From: Sclerurus mexicanus
Taxonomy: Eukaryota > Chordata > Aves > Passeriformes > Furnariidae
Direction: 5' to 3'
Assembly (NCBI GenBank): GCA_013396755.1
Contig: VWZF01006001.1
Location: forward strand, 8,400-72,399
Length of the DNA: 64,000 nt
The notes under the pieces are model-generated. The model worked only from the letters and a program-made list of their open reading frames with translations, made no database searches and had not been told where the DNA came from. Each line of letters opens with the position of its first letter. Within the stretch, counting starts at the first letter, position 1. The position numbers and the translations under genes were made by a program. Below are positions 37,001 to 49,000 of the stretch, in pieces.

Positions 37001-40000
37001 ATGTTTCACATGTCATGCTTTTTAATCAACGAGAGTAAAGATGACAGGAGGCAAAATCTGACAGTGAAAATTTTGGAAAGCAATGAGCTAATGTATTAAT
37101 CTGTGCCCACTTGTTTAGAAGTGTGCCTGCCTGCAAAAGCAGGGAGAGATTGGAAGAAGGAAGTAAACAGCAGGAGCTAAAAATTCGGAAGTTAAGAGGT
37201 GTTGGTGCCCAATTTACAGCTTCTGAATGCCTACAGAGTTGGAGGAACCCAGTGGGAATTACACACTCTTGGCTGTAACTATTATTTTTGTGTTCCCCTG
37301 TCATTTTTAGGCCAAAGATAAGCCCGAGGAGAGCGGTGCAAAACCTAAGCATGTGCTTAGTAACAGAGGAACCCAAACTGAAAGCAAGAAGCCTCTGGAA
37401 GGTATGTATCACTCCAGGCATGCTGCAGGCTTTGACTCTAGAATGTGCAGCAGACAAACTGGGAATTAATAGGCTGCCATTTCCCACTACCTGAATTACT
37501 CAGATGTAACTGAGTAACTTTGCCCCCCCCGTACTGGCAAAATAGAATTGTTCTCACCTCTTCCAAAGATGATTTGTCCCCAAGATCAAACCCCACAAAA
37601 GGCTAGAAGATAAAGAAACTAAAAGCAGCACCTTTGTTTAGCTGCACAGGGATAATTTTTTTGTTTTGGTTTTTTTTTTTTTTTTATTTCAGTGAGTTGA
37701 ATTCAGAGAGCAGTGCTTGTTTGGAGATACTGCAAAGATAGTGGCAATATCACATAGCAAACCTGATAAATTCTTTTCCCTTTATACATCTGAGCCCTCT
37801 CTCCTCCCGCTCTCTGCAAAAGGGCCATGACGCTGGGAATATCTGTTTTTGATCAGCCAGTTTCATTGGTGTGTCAGGGCTGGATTCCTATTTAGGATGC
37901 ATCTGTCAGGGCATTGCCCTGTTGCATCCATTGTTGATGCCTGTGGAGTTGCAACAGGGGTGAATGTGATGTTGAGCAGGCCCTGTCATGCTGTTGTCTT
38001 CACAAATTGTCAGTGAACCCTTTGCATTCTGGGCAATCCCCTTTTCAGTTTCCACATTCTGGAAGTGACAAAAATAAGGCAAACAGTTCCAATTCTGACT
38101 CAAAAGCTACACAGGGTTGTGAGCAAACCTTGATTGCTGGTGACCTGTGCATGTGGAGTGCTGAAAGAAGTTACCCTGGAAATTTCCACTGCTCATAATC
38201 ACAGACGTTGTCGTGAGAAGGCAACAAAGAACCTCTTTTGTTGTTTTGGGGGAAATGCAAGTGGTGCTGTCTTGAGCCTCAGCATCGCTTGGGGTCCCTA
38301 CCCCTCTGAGCTGGTAGAGGGTGTGTTGGGTCCAGGAGGGTCCTGGGTGGGTCTGCAGTCCCTGAACTATGCCTATTTGCCTGCAGAGCAACGTCAGGTG
38401 TCAGATACAGTGAACTTGAGCCTTGCAGGATTTTCATTTGCTTTCTGGAGGTGCACGTGCAATCTGTAACGCTGTGGGAGGCCATCAGACAGAGCAGTTA
38501 ACTATGGTTAAGCCATGAGCAGTGGCTGTCTCAAGCCTGGTGGTGTAAGGATTTTAAACCTTTCAGGGGGTTTCTTTCTGTCTTTTCAGCTGTAGTTAAC
38601 CGTGTAGGTTGAGCGGTGGGTTGCTTTATCCCTTCTCTGTTTTGCCATCGCTTTTGCCAAGGATAGTTCGTTAACAGGTTATTTTATTCAGAGACAAAAA
38701 GCGGGAAAAAGCTGGATGAAAACCAGGGAGCATGTGAAAAGGTGAACACTTCTGGTGCTGTAGCCCACAAAGCTGACTCCAAACTCCAAGTTAAAGAGAG
38801 GACGTCACAGCAGCAAGTGGTGGAAGGTGCTGGCAGAACACACAGCAATAAAAGCTGCCAACAGCAAAAGGACAGTGGTGTCAAGGCTTTGAATCAGCAA
38901 AATGGTCTTGCCTTGGTGCATCAAGATCATGTAGGCAACCAAAATGTTCCTGCTAAAGCACAGAATACGGACAGAGCCCCACTCCCAGATGAGTGCCGCA
39001 GGCAGCTTGTTCATCAGAAACTCGGGAAGAATGAAAACAAAGCTCCACCATCGAGTGCGGCATCCCGGGAAGCTGTGCCCTCCACATCCCAGGCTATATC
39101 TGACCCCGGGTGTGAAGTGACACATACCAGGTAATGGCCTTGCTGGTGCCTTTCGCTGTGATCCGAAACCATTTCACGTGTTAGAAGGGAAAAAAGGAAA
39201 GCCAGGTCATTAAAGGAGGCAGCTCCTGCGTGCTGGGGTAGGAGTGGGGAGAGCTTGCCAGTGGTGAAGGCTGAAAACTCAAAGGGCCTTGAGTAAAGCT
39301 GAGTGAAGCCAAAGAGCCAGAGGGCTCTGGGTGGGAGGGAGGGCTTTGAGGTGGTCAGTGTGTTAAACACAGAAAGGTGACCACCAGAGCAGAGCTTGTT
39401 AGAAACCACTCACTCCTTCCCAACTCCTTTGTTTCTCTAACCACGGGGGTGAAAGGAACATGAGATATTTACTAGTATATGACAAAACCAAAAAACTTGT
39501 GTTTGTTGTCTGAAGTGTTTTCATGTTTTGTTTTTTAATGTCTTGGTTACCTAAAGATTGTTTATTTATTAATCGTTATCAGGCTAATCTTTTCCTTGTA
39601 TAGGTGTTTTGTAATATGTCTTTCATAGTCCACTTTCCTTTGATTTATTTATTAAGGATTTGATTTAAATTCCATTTATTTAAATTTAAAAAAACCCTCA
39701 CAATAGAGAACAACAAAAACCCACAAAAAAGATCCCTATCAACTAAACCCAAACAAATGGAACTTCTGTGGGAGATTTTAACTGCCAGTGCTTTGTCTGA
39801 GTGGGTGGCTAAAGGTAATTTATATATGTGTGTGTGATAGACACACATCCTTACACACTCATGTATGTATGTTACTTTGTGTGGGGAATTTCCCATTTTT
39901 TTCTGTGTACAAAGCTCAGAACATGACACTACTTTTGGGTATGTGTGCTGCTGTAATTTGAAAACTCTGTAGTGGTATTTGCAAATATAGGGTGGGCACT

Positions 40001-43000
40001 TAAATCCTGCACCATAGGTAACTACTGGGACTATAGGACTCTTAGAAAACCCCACAAAAATCAGAATACCTCAACAAATAAAGTGAATGAAGAAGAAATT
40101 ACCAAAATGAAAGGAAGTTCTCCTGGTGTGAGCACACGTGCTTGCTGAGGGAAAGGGCTCGTTGTGATGACTGGCACACTGGGATATTCTTCTCCTCAGG
40201 AGATGATTGTGAGGACGTGGCAGGAGAAAACAGAAGCCTTCAGTACTGTGGCCTCTTTCCAAACATTTGTGTACCGTTATTGATGTGGTTACCTCCAGAC
40301 TGGTCCCACTCAAAGCAGAGGGACCTCCCTGTACTTGGCCGGGGGGTTTTGGGCTCTGGCTGGTGAGCCGTGGGCACTGCTGGTGAGCAGCTGGAGTGGG
40401 TCCACCCCAGCTCCCTGCTGCCTTGGAGGCTGTGCCTGTACTCTGGGGATGGCTCAGGGTGCTGGTGAAGCTGTGAACCCTTGGAAGCCAGTGCTGGGTG
40501 ATGATGATGTGCCAGGGGGTGAACTTGGATGGGCAGCAGCTTCTGCAGCAGCTGGTTGGTTTGGACAGGGCGGTTCCTGAGCCCCAAAGACTTTGGTTTG
40601 GGGAGGAGGGAGGCCGACAGGGAACTGGAAGGCAGAAGCTGGAGTAAACCCCAGGGGAAGCTGCAGCCTTGCTGCCCAGGGCACTCCTGATGCTTTTGAG
40701 CCTGAAGTCACATGAGGGTAGTAAACACCTCTGTGAAATGGATGCAACTTTTAATGAAGTTTGTAAGCCCACGCAGAAGCGTCAAGAGAACATTGTGTTC
40801 CCCAGCTTGGAGAAATGCCCATGAGTCCTGCTGAGTTCAGGCTTGTCTAGATAGCAGAGGAAGTGTTTGCTCAGAGCTGTGTTCAGCTGCCCTGATAGCT
40901 CCCACTGAGATTCACAGCACAGCAAAAGGGTGTTAAAGGTACCAAAAATGAGAAACTTCAGGCTCCTGGAATACAGAAGCAGAAACATTTTTTCATAACA
41001 TCTCTTATAATGAGGTTGCTCCACTGAAAGAGGCAATAACCTTTGTGAAAATGAGGTATGTTCTCTCCTTGATAACAGGAATTTTCTTTACGTGCCATTG
41101 TATAAAATCTACAAGTTTCGGTTCAGCCTCACTAAATCCAGGTGTCTCCTGACAGCTGGAGCAGTAACAGTTGACTCGAACATTATCACGTGAATGTCTT
41201 TGATGGGTTTTAGGAGCACAGAGAATTGGTTCTAACCAGTATTCTTTTTAGGCAACACAAGAGGGGAAAAAAAAAAAAAAACTTTAAACTTTTCCAATAG
41301 TTAGAATGCCAAGAAAAATAGTATTGATGGAGTGAGGGAGTTTAGGAAAGTCAGATTTTTAAGAGGAATTCTATCCCATCAGAAGACATGAACACAGATG
41401 TCTGAGTGTGCAAGTCAGCCAGCTGGAACAGGACTGGGGGTGGATGCAAACCCTTGGATGTGTAGAGCCATATGAGCAGTCAGCCAGCTAAATAATCAGC
41501 CTGTAATTTGTGAAGGCAGTCACTATCCCCTCTCTGCCCAGATGAGTGGTATTTTATTAGACCAACTGTAATAATTGCAAAAAGTGGGTACTCTTTCAAA
41601 TGTGGGATTAACACTGTGTAGAGTGAGCCATTTTGATCAGCAGAAGGCAGAAATGTACATGGATGAAGGCACAGAGAAAGGATCAGAGTGCTTTTTGGTG
41701 CTCTTTTCTTAGAGTTTGTGAGTATTCCGAAGAGGACTAGTACAGGTAGGTGTTATTAATACTGTAGAAATCTGTGGTTTTGGAAACTTAGATATTTTTC
41801 TTCCCCCACAAAGTTGCAAAAGCAAGGTTAGCCATCTGAATCAAATGTTGACTGTTTGCTCTGCAGGACATCCATCAGTGAACACATGCCTGATACAAAA
41901 GAAAAGAATGAGATGGCCAAGGAAGGAAATGTAAGTGATCACAAAGGCAAAAGTTCCAAAGTAAAACTCCCATCCTCCACACCAGCAGACCTGAAAGGAG
42001 TCAAACAGCTGCCTGACAAATCAAAACTTCAACAGAGTCCTAAAAACACCAGCACCGAGCCAAGTCCAGAAGTTAAAGGGGACAATAAGCAAAATGAACT
42101 TGCACCTCAAACAGGAAAGCAGCAGCCACTACTGAGCAAGCCCAAGCCAGGGAAAAAAGCTGAGGAGAAATCAGAATTAAAATGCAGACCCATCACCTCA
42201 CGGAATACCTCTGCAAAGGAGCCTGTGAAAAATGTGAAGGTAGAAGTGAAAATCCATCAGGAAACAGCAAAAGCGGGAGAATCGCTGACAGATACCAGCT
42301 CTGAGAGGAGAGGATCTGAGTCTGCATCTTCAGGGGGAAGTGGAAATGATGCTCCTCAGGGCCCAGGGCTGGCACCAGAGAAGACCAAGGCACTGGAAGG
42401 GGGCAGAGCACTTCCCACACAGGGGGAAATGATCATTGGTGAGCTGCTGGGAGGGATTCCATGATTTTGCCAGTCCCTGTCATTGTTCACCAGTGCTGTG
42501 TGTTTGTGCTGGCCTTTCCAGCTGCCCTGTAACAATTACAAGATGATCAAGTGTAATTTTTTTCAAACTTTCAGGTAGTTTTTTCAGGTGGCCTTTTTTG
42601 GTGGTGCATAAAGTTAGAAATTGGTCTCCTAAAGGTGTCCGCTGGGTTTACTGTTTTAAAAAAACAGAGTTGAGCTTCAGCAGTTGGGATCCTATTCTCA
42701 GTTCTGGGACTTTATTCCTCTTCTATAAAAGAGTGTTGGCAGTGAAAGTCCCTCTCCTGAAGTAACAGAGTGATTCTGGACATGTTCAGCACCTCCCTGC
42801 CCAGGGCTAGCTGCAGATGCAAGGCTTATTTTACTTGCATGCCACTCTAAAAAGATTGAAGGAATCACACGCTTAAAGTTATCCAGACACTTCAGTGCTT
42901 GTCTGAATTCCAGTAGAAGAAAAAATGATGACGTGGTAGAGAACATGAAAGAAGGGAAGAGATGGGAGAGAGGGCAGTGCACTTTACTATGAGGTTTTGG

Positions 43001-46000
43001 GTTGAGTGCATTAGTAGCCTGAGGGCACAGTTGGACACTGGCTGGTCTGTGGCCCCTGTGTCTCCCTTAGAGTCCCCCAGCAGCACTGGGGGCAGCACCA
43101 GCAATGCCTGCTGGAGAAACTGGGATCACCCCCTCGGGACAGCAGTGCTGGAGGTGGGGAGAGCACCAGGGTCTGGTTTTGTGGAGCTGTGGATCCTGGG
43201 AGCACGGGAGGCAGCTGAGACTTGTCATTCCACCCAGCAGGCACAGCAAGGTGATGTGCAGGTGGGGCGGGTGGGAGTCACTGGTGTGAGGGAGGTGAAG
43301 CAATGCAGTGGCGTGTGCACAAACCTCCCGGTGATCCAGCTTGTCTCCTCTTTAGATGACAGCCCTTCTCCTCCAGCTCCCTTCGAGCATCGCATAGTGA
43401 GCGTGAAGCAAACAGAGGTGACCGCGTGCTACTCGGTGTGTCGTCACGAGGTTCTGGGGGGGTGAGTATCCCTGCGCCTGATGCTGGCCTGCTCCTGGAG
43501 AAATGCAGGGAGCTGGAGGGCTGGAGCTGGCTCCTTCAGACAGCCCAGGGGCGGTGTGAGGCACATACAGGCGCCCAGCTGCCGGAGCGAGGAGGTTCAT
43601 CCTGGAGATCTTTGGGATCTCAGTTGCTGTTAAATGAAGGGGTGTCCCCTAGATGACTGGTTTGTGCCCCAGCTCTGTTTTCAGATGCCTGACTGTCATC
43701 TTGGACGACTGGTTTTTTTCACATGTTGTAATAATCCTGGCCTCGGCTGGTGTAGTGAGAAAAACCTTTACCCTTCAGGCAGACAAATTCAGAGCATTTG
43801 AAGTCAACAAAACCCATTAAGTCAGGCAGCTTCCAAAATCCTTTTTTTTTTTTCCTGTGCTGAATTGCACATTAAATAAAATCAAGGAAGAAGTTGTTAT
43901 TTTGACCTTATGTTTAGTTTCAGTCATAGGAAGTCTGCAGCTGCTTCAGCTTTTGTATTCTGGTATCCTTACTTATGTGACAAGAAGGCTTCATTTACAC
44001 ATTGGTCCACTTACAAATATGGCTTATAATGGCTTATACTTATAATAAGTATAAGCAATATGATGCAATAGCAGGGAAGATGGTGTTTAGGAATCATCCC
44101 AAGGGGCATTAAGGTATCTGCGTGACATGGGGGAGAATTCACAGCACGCGAGAAACGCAGCCTGGGCAGTGGCTACAGTTACTGGCCTTATGGTCACTTA
44201 AAAAGTTATGAGATCAGGACAGAAATATCCTTGTGAATATCCCCACGGCCACACCGCTGAAGGACAGCAGGCGGGTACGGTTACAGGGCTGAACGAGAAC
44301 ATGCTCAGCTCATTGTGCCACAGCGAAATGCAGTGACACGAAGGGGGCATAAGATTTTAATGTAAGCACTGAACAACTGGCTGGAAAGATAAAACTAATC
44401 CTTCGTAAGCTGAGAGAAAGAAGAGCTCCGTGCTGCTGGCCACCTGATTCCGTTCGCTTTGTCCTGGGCTATTTTTGCCTGACATAAGAATAGTTGTAGG
44501 AGAGGTTTCTTGGGGGGCTCTGCTGAGCTGGTCTCCCGTGTTTTCCTTGGCATCCACAGGGGGCGTTTTGGGCAAGTTCACAAGTGCACGGAGATATCGA
44601 CTGGTCTCCACCTGGCAGCCAAAATCATCAAAGTGAAAGGAGCCAAAGAGAAGGTAACGACGTGGCTGTGAGCCCTCACTCCCAGCACCTCCATCCCACC
44701 TCCGCCATCAGCCCATGGGGGGCAGCGTGTTGGGCACTGCCAGACGCTCAAATCTGTCTCACTAAGACTCTGTGTAACTGTTCAGCACCCCCATGTCTGT
44801 GGTTAAACCTTCTGCCCACCTGAGACCTGTGGTGTCGCTCTTACTGGGTTTTACAAATACTTCAATATGTTGACTTTTCAGGAGGGTATGTTGCTCATTT
44901 TTTGCTTGTTGGTTTTCTCCAGGAGGAAGTGAAAAATGAAATTAACATCATGAATCAGTTAAACCACGTGAATCTGATCCAGCTTTATGATGCTTTTGAA
45001 GGCAAAAATAATGTCACTTTGATCATGGAATAGTAAGTTTCAATGATCTCAGGAATTGTCAGATGTTTGGGTTTTCTCAGGTCATGAAAGGAAATAGGGA
45101 ATGATAATTGTGAGGTGTGAAGGGGACTTAAGTGGTTTCCCAGCCTGAGGGAGACTTGATCTCACTTTCAGAAGGAAAAAAAAGGTTTTAAAGGTAATTT
45201 CTTCAGGTTAAAAATCATACATTTGGCAAGATTACAGTTTAAACATATGGTAAGAAAGGCAGCTATCTTCAAAAGTATGACCCAAATTACAAGAGGGTAA
45301 TGAACTGAACTTCCCTATGGTTCTTTTTTCATTTAAGTTTAACTTACGGGCCCCAACATTGTCCCCAGATACCAAATTACATAGAAGTGTCATGAATTAA
45401 TAAAATCTCTTAGTAGGGAGAGAGTGAAGGTGAGACACAGACATGAGGAGTGAGATGTTTTAAGTAGAATTACAAAAGATATGGAGGAGGTAGAAAGGTG
45501 ATTAATTATACACAGGGTCTACCCCTGAATGATTTTAGGGTAAAAGTGTCTCCCCATTTGGATGCAAATAAGAATTTTCATCTATATCAGATATGGGATT
45601 AACAAAAGGAATGTATTCCTGTTGCCTTTTCTAAGTAGTGGCATATTGCTTTACAAAAACTTCAGTTTTTTAGAACAGTTTCCATGACAAAATGAATTAT
45701 TAATTACAATGAAGGAATAAAAAATGAAATAGAAAATATAAACGTAATAAGACATTTAAAATGTAGATATTGAAATATATGTCTGAAGTTTTTACCATGC
45801 AGAGCTCTGACTAACTTTCTCTTTTGTGCAGGATTAAGTTCATTTGTCAGTCTGAGAAGCTTCATTTAGCAAATTTTATAGGTTGAAGACTTACTTCTCT
45901 AGACTAATAAGATGAGTGAATAATAGATACTTTGGTAGTCCTTATAGGTTCTTCAGGTTCCTGGGACCCCCAGGCCATGTGGGTTTGGGTTTGACATGTA

Positions 46001-49000
46001 TCCCCCCCAACATTAGTGGCAACTTTTCCATATTGGAATTTATTTTGACACTTAATTTCACACAGACAAATAAATCTCTTGAAGTCATTGAGGCTACTGA
46101 TACACATTGTATTGGATGTGCTGTTAGGACCCGTGCTCAATCACACAGCCTAATTCCCAGCTTGGAAATACATTGAGCTGATGCCGAATTTTAGTGTTTT
46201 TAACACTTTTCTACGTCAAAATTTTAGTCTTGATGGTGGCGAATTATTCGACCGGATCACGGATGAAAACTACCACCTGACTGAGCTGGATGCAATCCTG
46301 TTCACCAAACAGATTTGTGAGGGAGTCCACTACTTGCACCAGCATTATATTCTCCACTTAGATCTGAAGGTCAGTCGTTTGTGCTCTCTGTGCTTTCGTG
46401 ATGCTGGTTTGGGCCACCACTGAGGCTCCAATTACAGAAGTCATTCCTCATTTCATGGACTTGTGTCATAAAGGAATAGACTTGGTGCAATAGTTACAGT
46501 GAATGCAGCTCTAGAGATTCATTGCTTTTTTCCACTGTCTGTTCAGTAGCTGGCTTGGAATAGGGAAATGATCAGGATTCTGTGCTTTTGCCTCTCTTAA
46601 ATCAGCAGCTTTTTGTTCTTTGTAGTATTTAAACAATGCCCTTTTGTCATCAATGAAAAACTCCACCCAAACCCTCTCTGGCTGCAAATGCCCACAGTAT
46701 TCCTCCCATTTCCCCCACTCCTCTGTAGCTGTGCTCATACACCTACTCAGTCTTCTTCCTATAGTTTGTGCTTTTTACTGCCTGGAACCAACCTGCAGTA
46801 AAATGACAATGTTTTCCTGATGGCCCCTTAGTAACCGATGCTTTAAAACAGAAATACCGACTGGGGTTTCTTTTCTGCTTGTTTGTACAGCCCCTTACAC
46901 AAGTGATATTGGACCTGGCTGGCCTGTAGACAGCTCTGCAGCTGTAATAAGTTTGGGCCCCATCACCTGTCCCTGTCCCCACCTTGAGAAATATTGTCAT
47001 TGGGGAAAAAAAATAGATTTCATAGGCAAACCAAAGGATGCATTTAACCTGTTTCTTGTGGCTTTTTATGGGTATACTTTAATACTTAAGGAGTAAATCC
47101 AGTGGGTGAGCTTCAAGCGTCAGACTGCCTGTACTGTTTTACACGGGGGTCCTTTCTGTTCCAAAGTCTATTTGTCATCTATGGCAAAATACAGGAACGT
47201 TGTTATACAGGAACATAAATTAAACTTCTTTATCAGAGGTCCAAGCCCAAACCTTCCACTAATTCAGTATCCTTGTCAGGTCCTTCTCTCATGATAGGAA
47301 TGGAAGGAAAAGTATTATTCTTTATTAGTATCTCTAAGATCTCTGAGACTTTTAAATGTTCTTTTACTGGATCTCTCTCAAACTTGTAACTTAAAATACC
47401 CTTTTCTTTTTGTAGCCTGAAAACATACTATGTGTAAATCACACAGGAAACCAGATTAAAATAATTGACTTTGGATTAGCAAGGAGGTAAGCTTTCAGTT
47501 GTGAATTTATTTGAAAAACCAAACCCAAATCAAATCCACAAACATCTGATGTGGTTTTGGTAGTTCTTTTGAGGGGAGCTGTGTTTTGATGGCTCTAAAA
47601 TAACTCTGCCCTGTGAGTGAGCTAAGCATTATGCTTCTGCAGGCATGAGTTTTCTGCTGTGTGCATTAATTATCTAATTACTTTTTCAAATTACATTTCT
47701 GTTGGAGGAAGCTATACTGCTGTTCTAATTATCTCAAAATTATTCCCCATGTAGAGCTTTTACTCCGGGGACCCCATGAAGGCTCTCAGAGACTTCTTGA
47801 CTGCTGGGTTTCATTGTGCAGGTTCTAGTTGTAGAAATTATCTGCTAAACTCTTTATGTAGCTATGTTGATTAAAGGAAAAAAGAAGGCAAAAAAATAAA
47901 ATCATGTTTGAGTCATTCCATGTGAAACAGAAAACCTTCAGAGAAAGAGGGACTTTTCCCCATTCTTTTACTTTGCTTTCATGAGTTTGCTAAAGAACAG
48001 CTGTGAGAGCATGAGTCAATTGCTCTAGAATACAAAGGAATTATTAGTGTACTGGTAAGAACAATAACATTTCTCTGTTGATTTTCTAACCCCCTTGAGG
48101 CTTTTCTTAAGCCAAAAGCTGGTCCATTCATGCGTATATATACTTACGTGTTTGAGTTGTAAGATCTCTTCAAGGACTTTGTTTCCATAAAATACTTCTG
48201 AAAGAAAAGAGATGTACACATTGAGTTTGCTTTTCATTTTAACTGGAAGGGTAAAGATACAAAGTTCTATTAAAGCAGTTTTGAAAACAAGGTCCTCCAG
48301 GAAACAGATTTAAAAGCAGTGTTTCAGTGGTTTGTTCTGTGTGTACACAGAGGTAACCCCAGCTGCCATCAGTGACAATTGCTCCTGGTTCAGTAACAGC
48401 CCTGGTTTAAAAGGTTACTGGTTCAGTAGTGGTTAAAAAAGGTTACTGCCTCAGTAACCTTCCCCTTTTAAGTAATAGAACATCATAATTTCGCTCCTAT
48501 GTGGGATCACTGTTTAACGTGTTACAAACCCAAATCAGCCTCTTCGGAGTCCCACCTTAGTAGTTACACTGTGTTCTTATCTGTGATCCAGCCCTTTGCC
48601 CTGAGCTGTAGCTGGGTACATCCCACTGAGCAAACACTCCCAAACCTTTTATAATCAAAGCTGCTTGCTTTGTTTTCTGTTGGACAACATCTGCCGGAAG
48701 CAGCCTGTGGTGCCTGGTGGAGAGTAAAGCTGCTAGCAGTCTGTGGGTGTCCTTTGGTCTTCCTCCTGGCTCTGCTCTGGCATTGGGATGGGTGATGGTC
48801 TGTTCCCCTGAGGTGCCCTCAGGGCTGCCCTGTGGGCAGTCAGCTCTGCTCCCTCTGCCCTGTTCCCACCAAGAGCCCTGCCTTGTTTTCACCTCTGTGA
48901 CTTGTGTCCCCAGCCCGTGCTGGGCACTGATGTCTCTTTTCCTGGTAAAGGTACAAACCCTGTGAGAAACTGAAGGTTAATTTCGGCACTCCGGAGTTCT

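Noticed and set aside
40071..40772. 233-codon open frame on the minus strand
   Set aside because: It lies inside MYLK3 intron 3 in a GC-rich patch, has low-complexity Ser/Pro/Cys composition, and matches no family I know. Overlapping frames on the + strand are open as well.
45340..45560. AT-rich stretch in MYLK3 intron 7 that looks repeat-like
   Set aside because: I could not recognise target-site duplications, LTR ends or a family sequence, so I do not call a mobile element.
46511..46738. 75-codon minus-strand frame in MYLK3 intron 8 with protein-like composition
   Set aside because: It has no recognisable motif, no clear splice sites and no partner exons. A translated database search would be needed to revive it.
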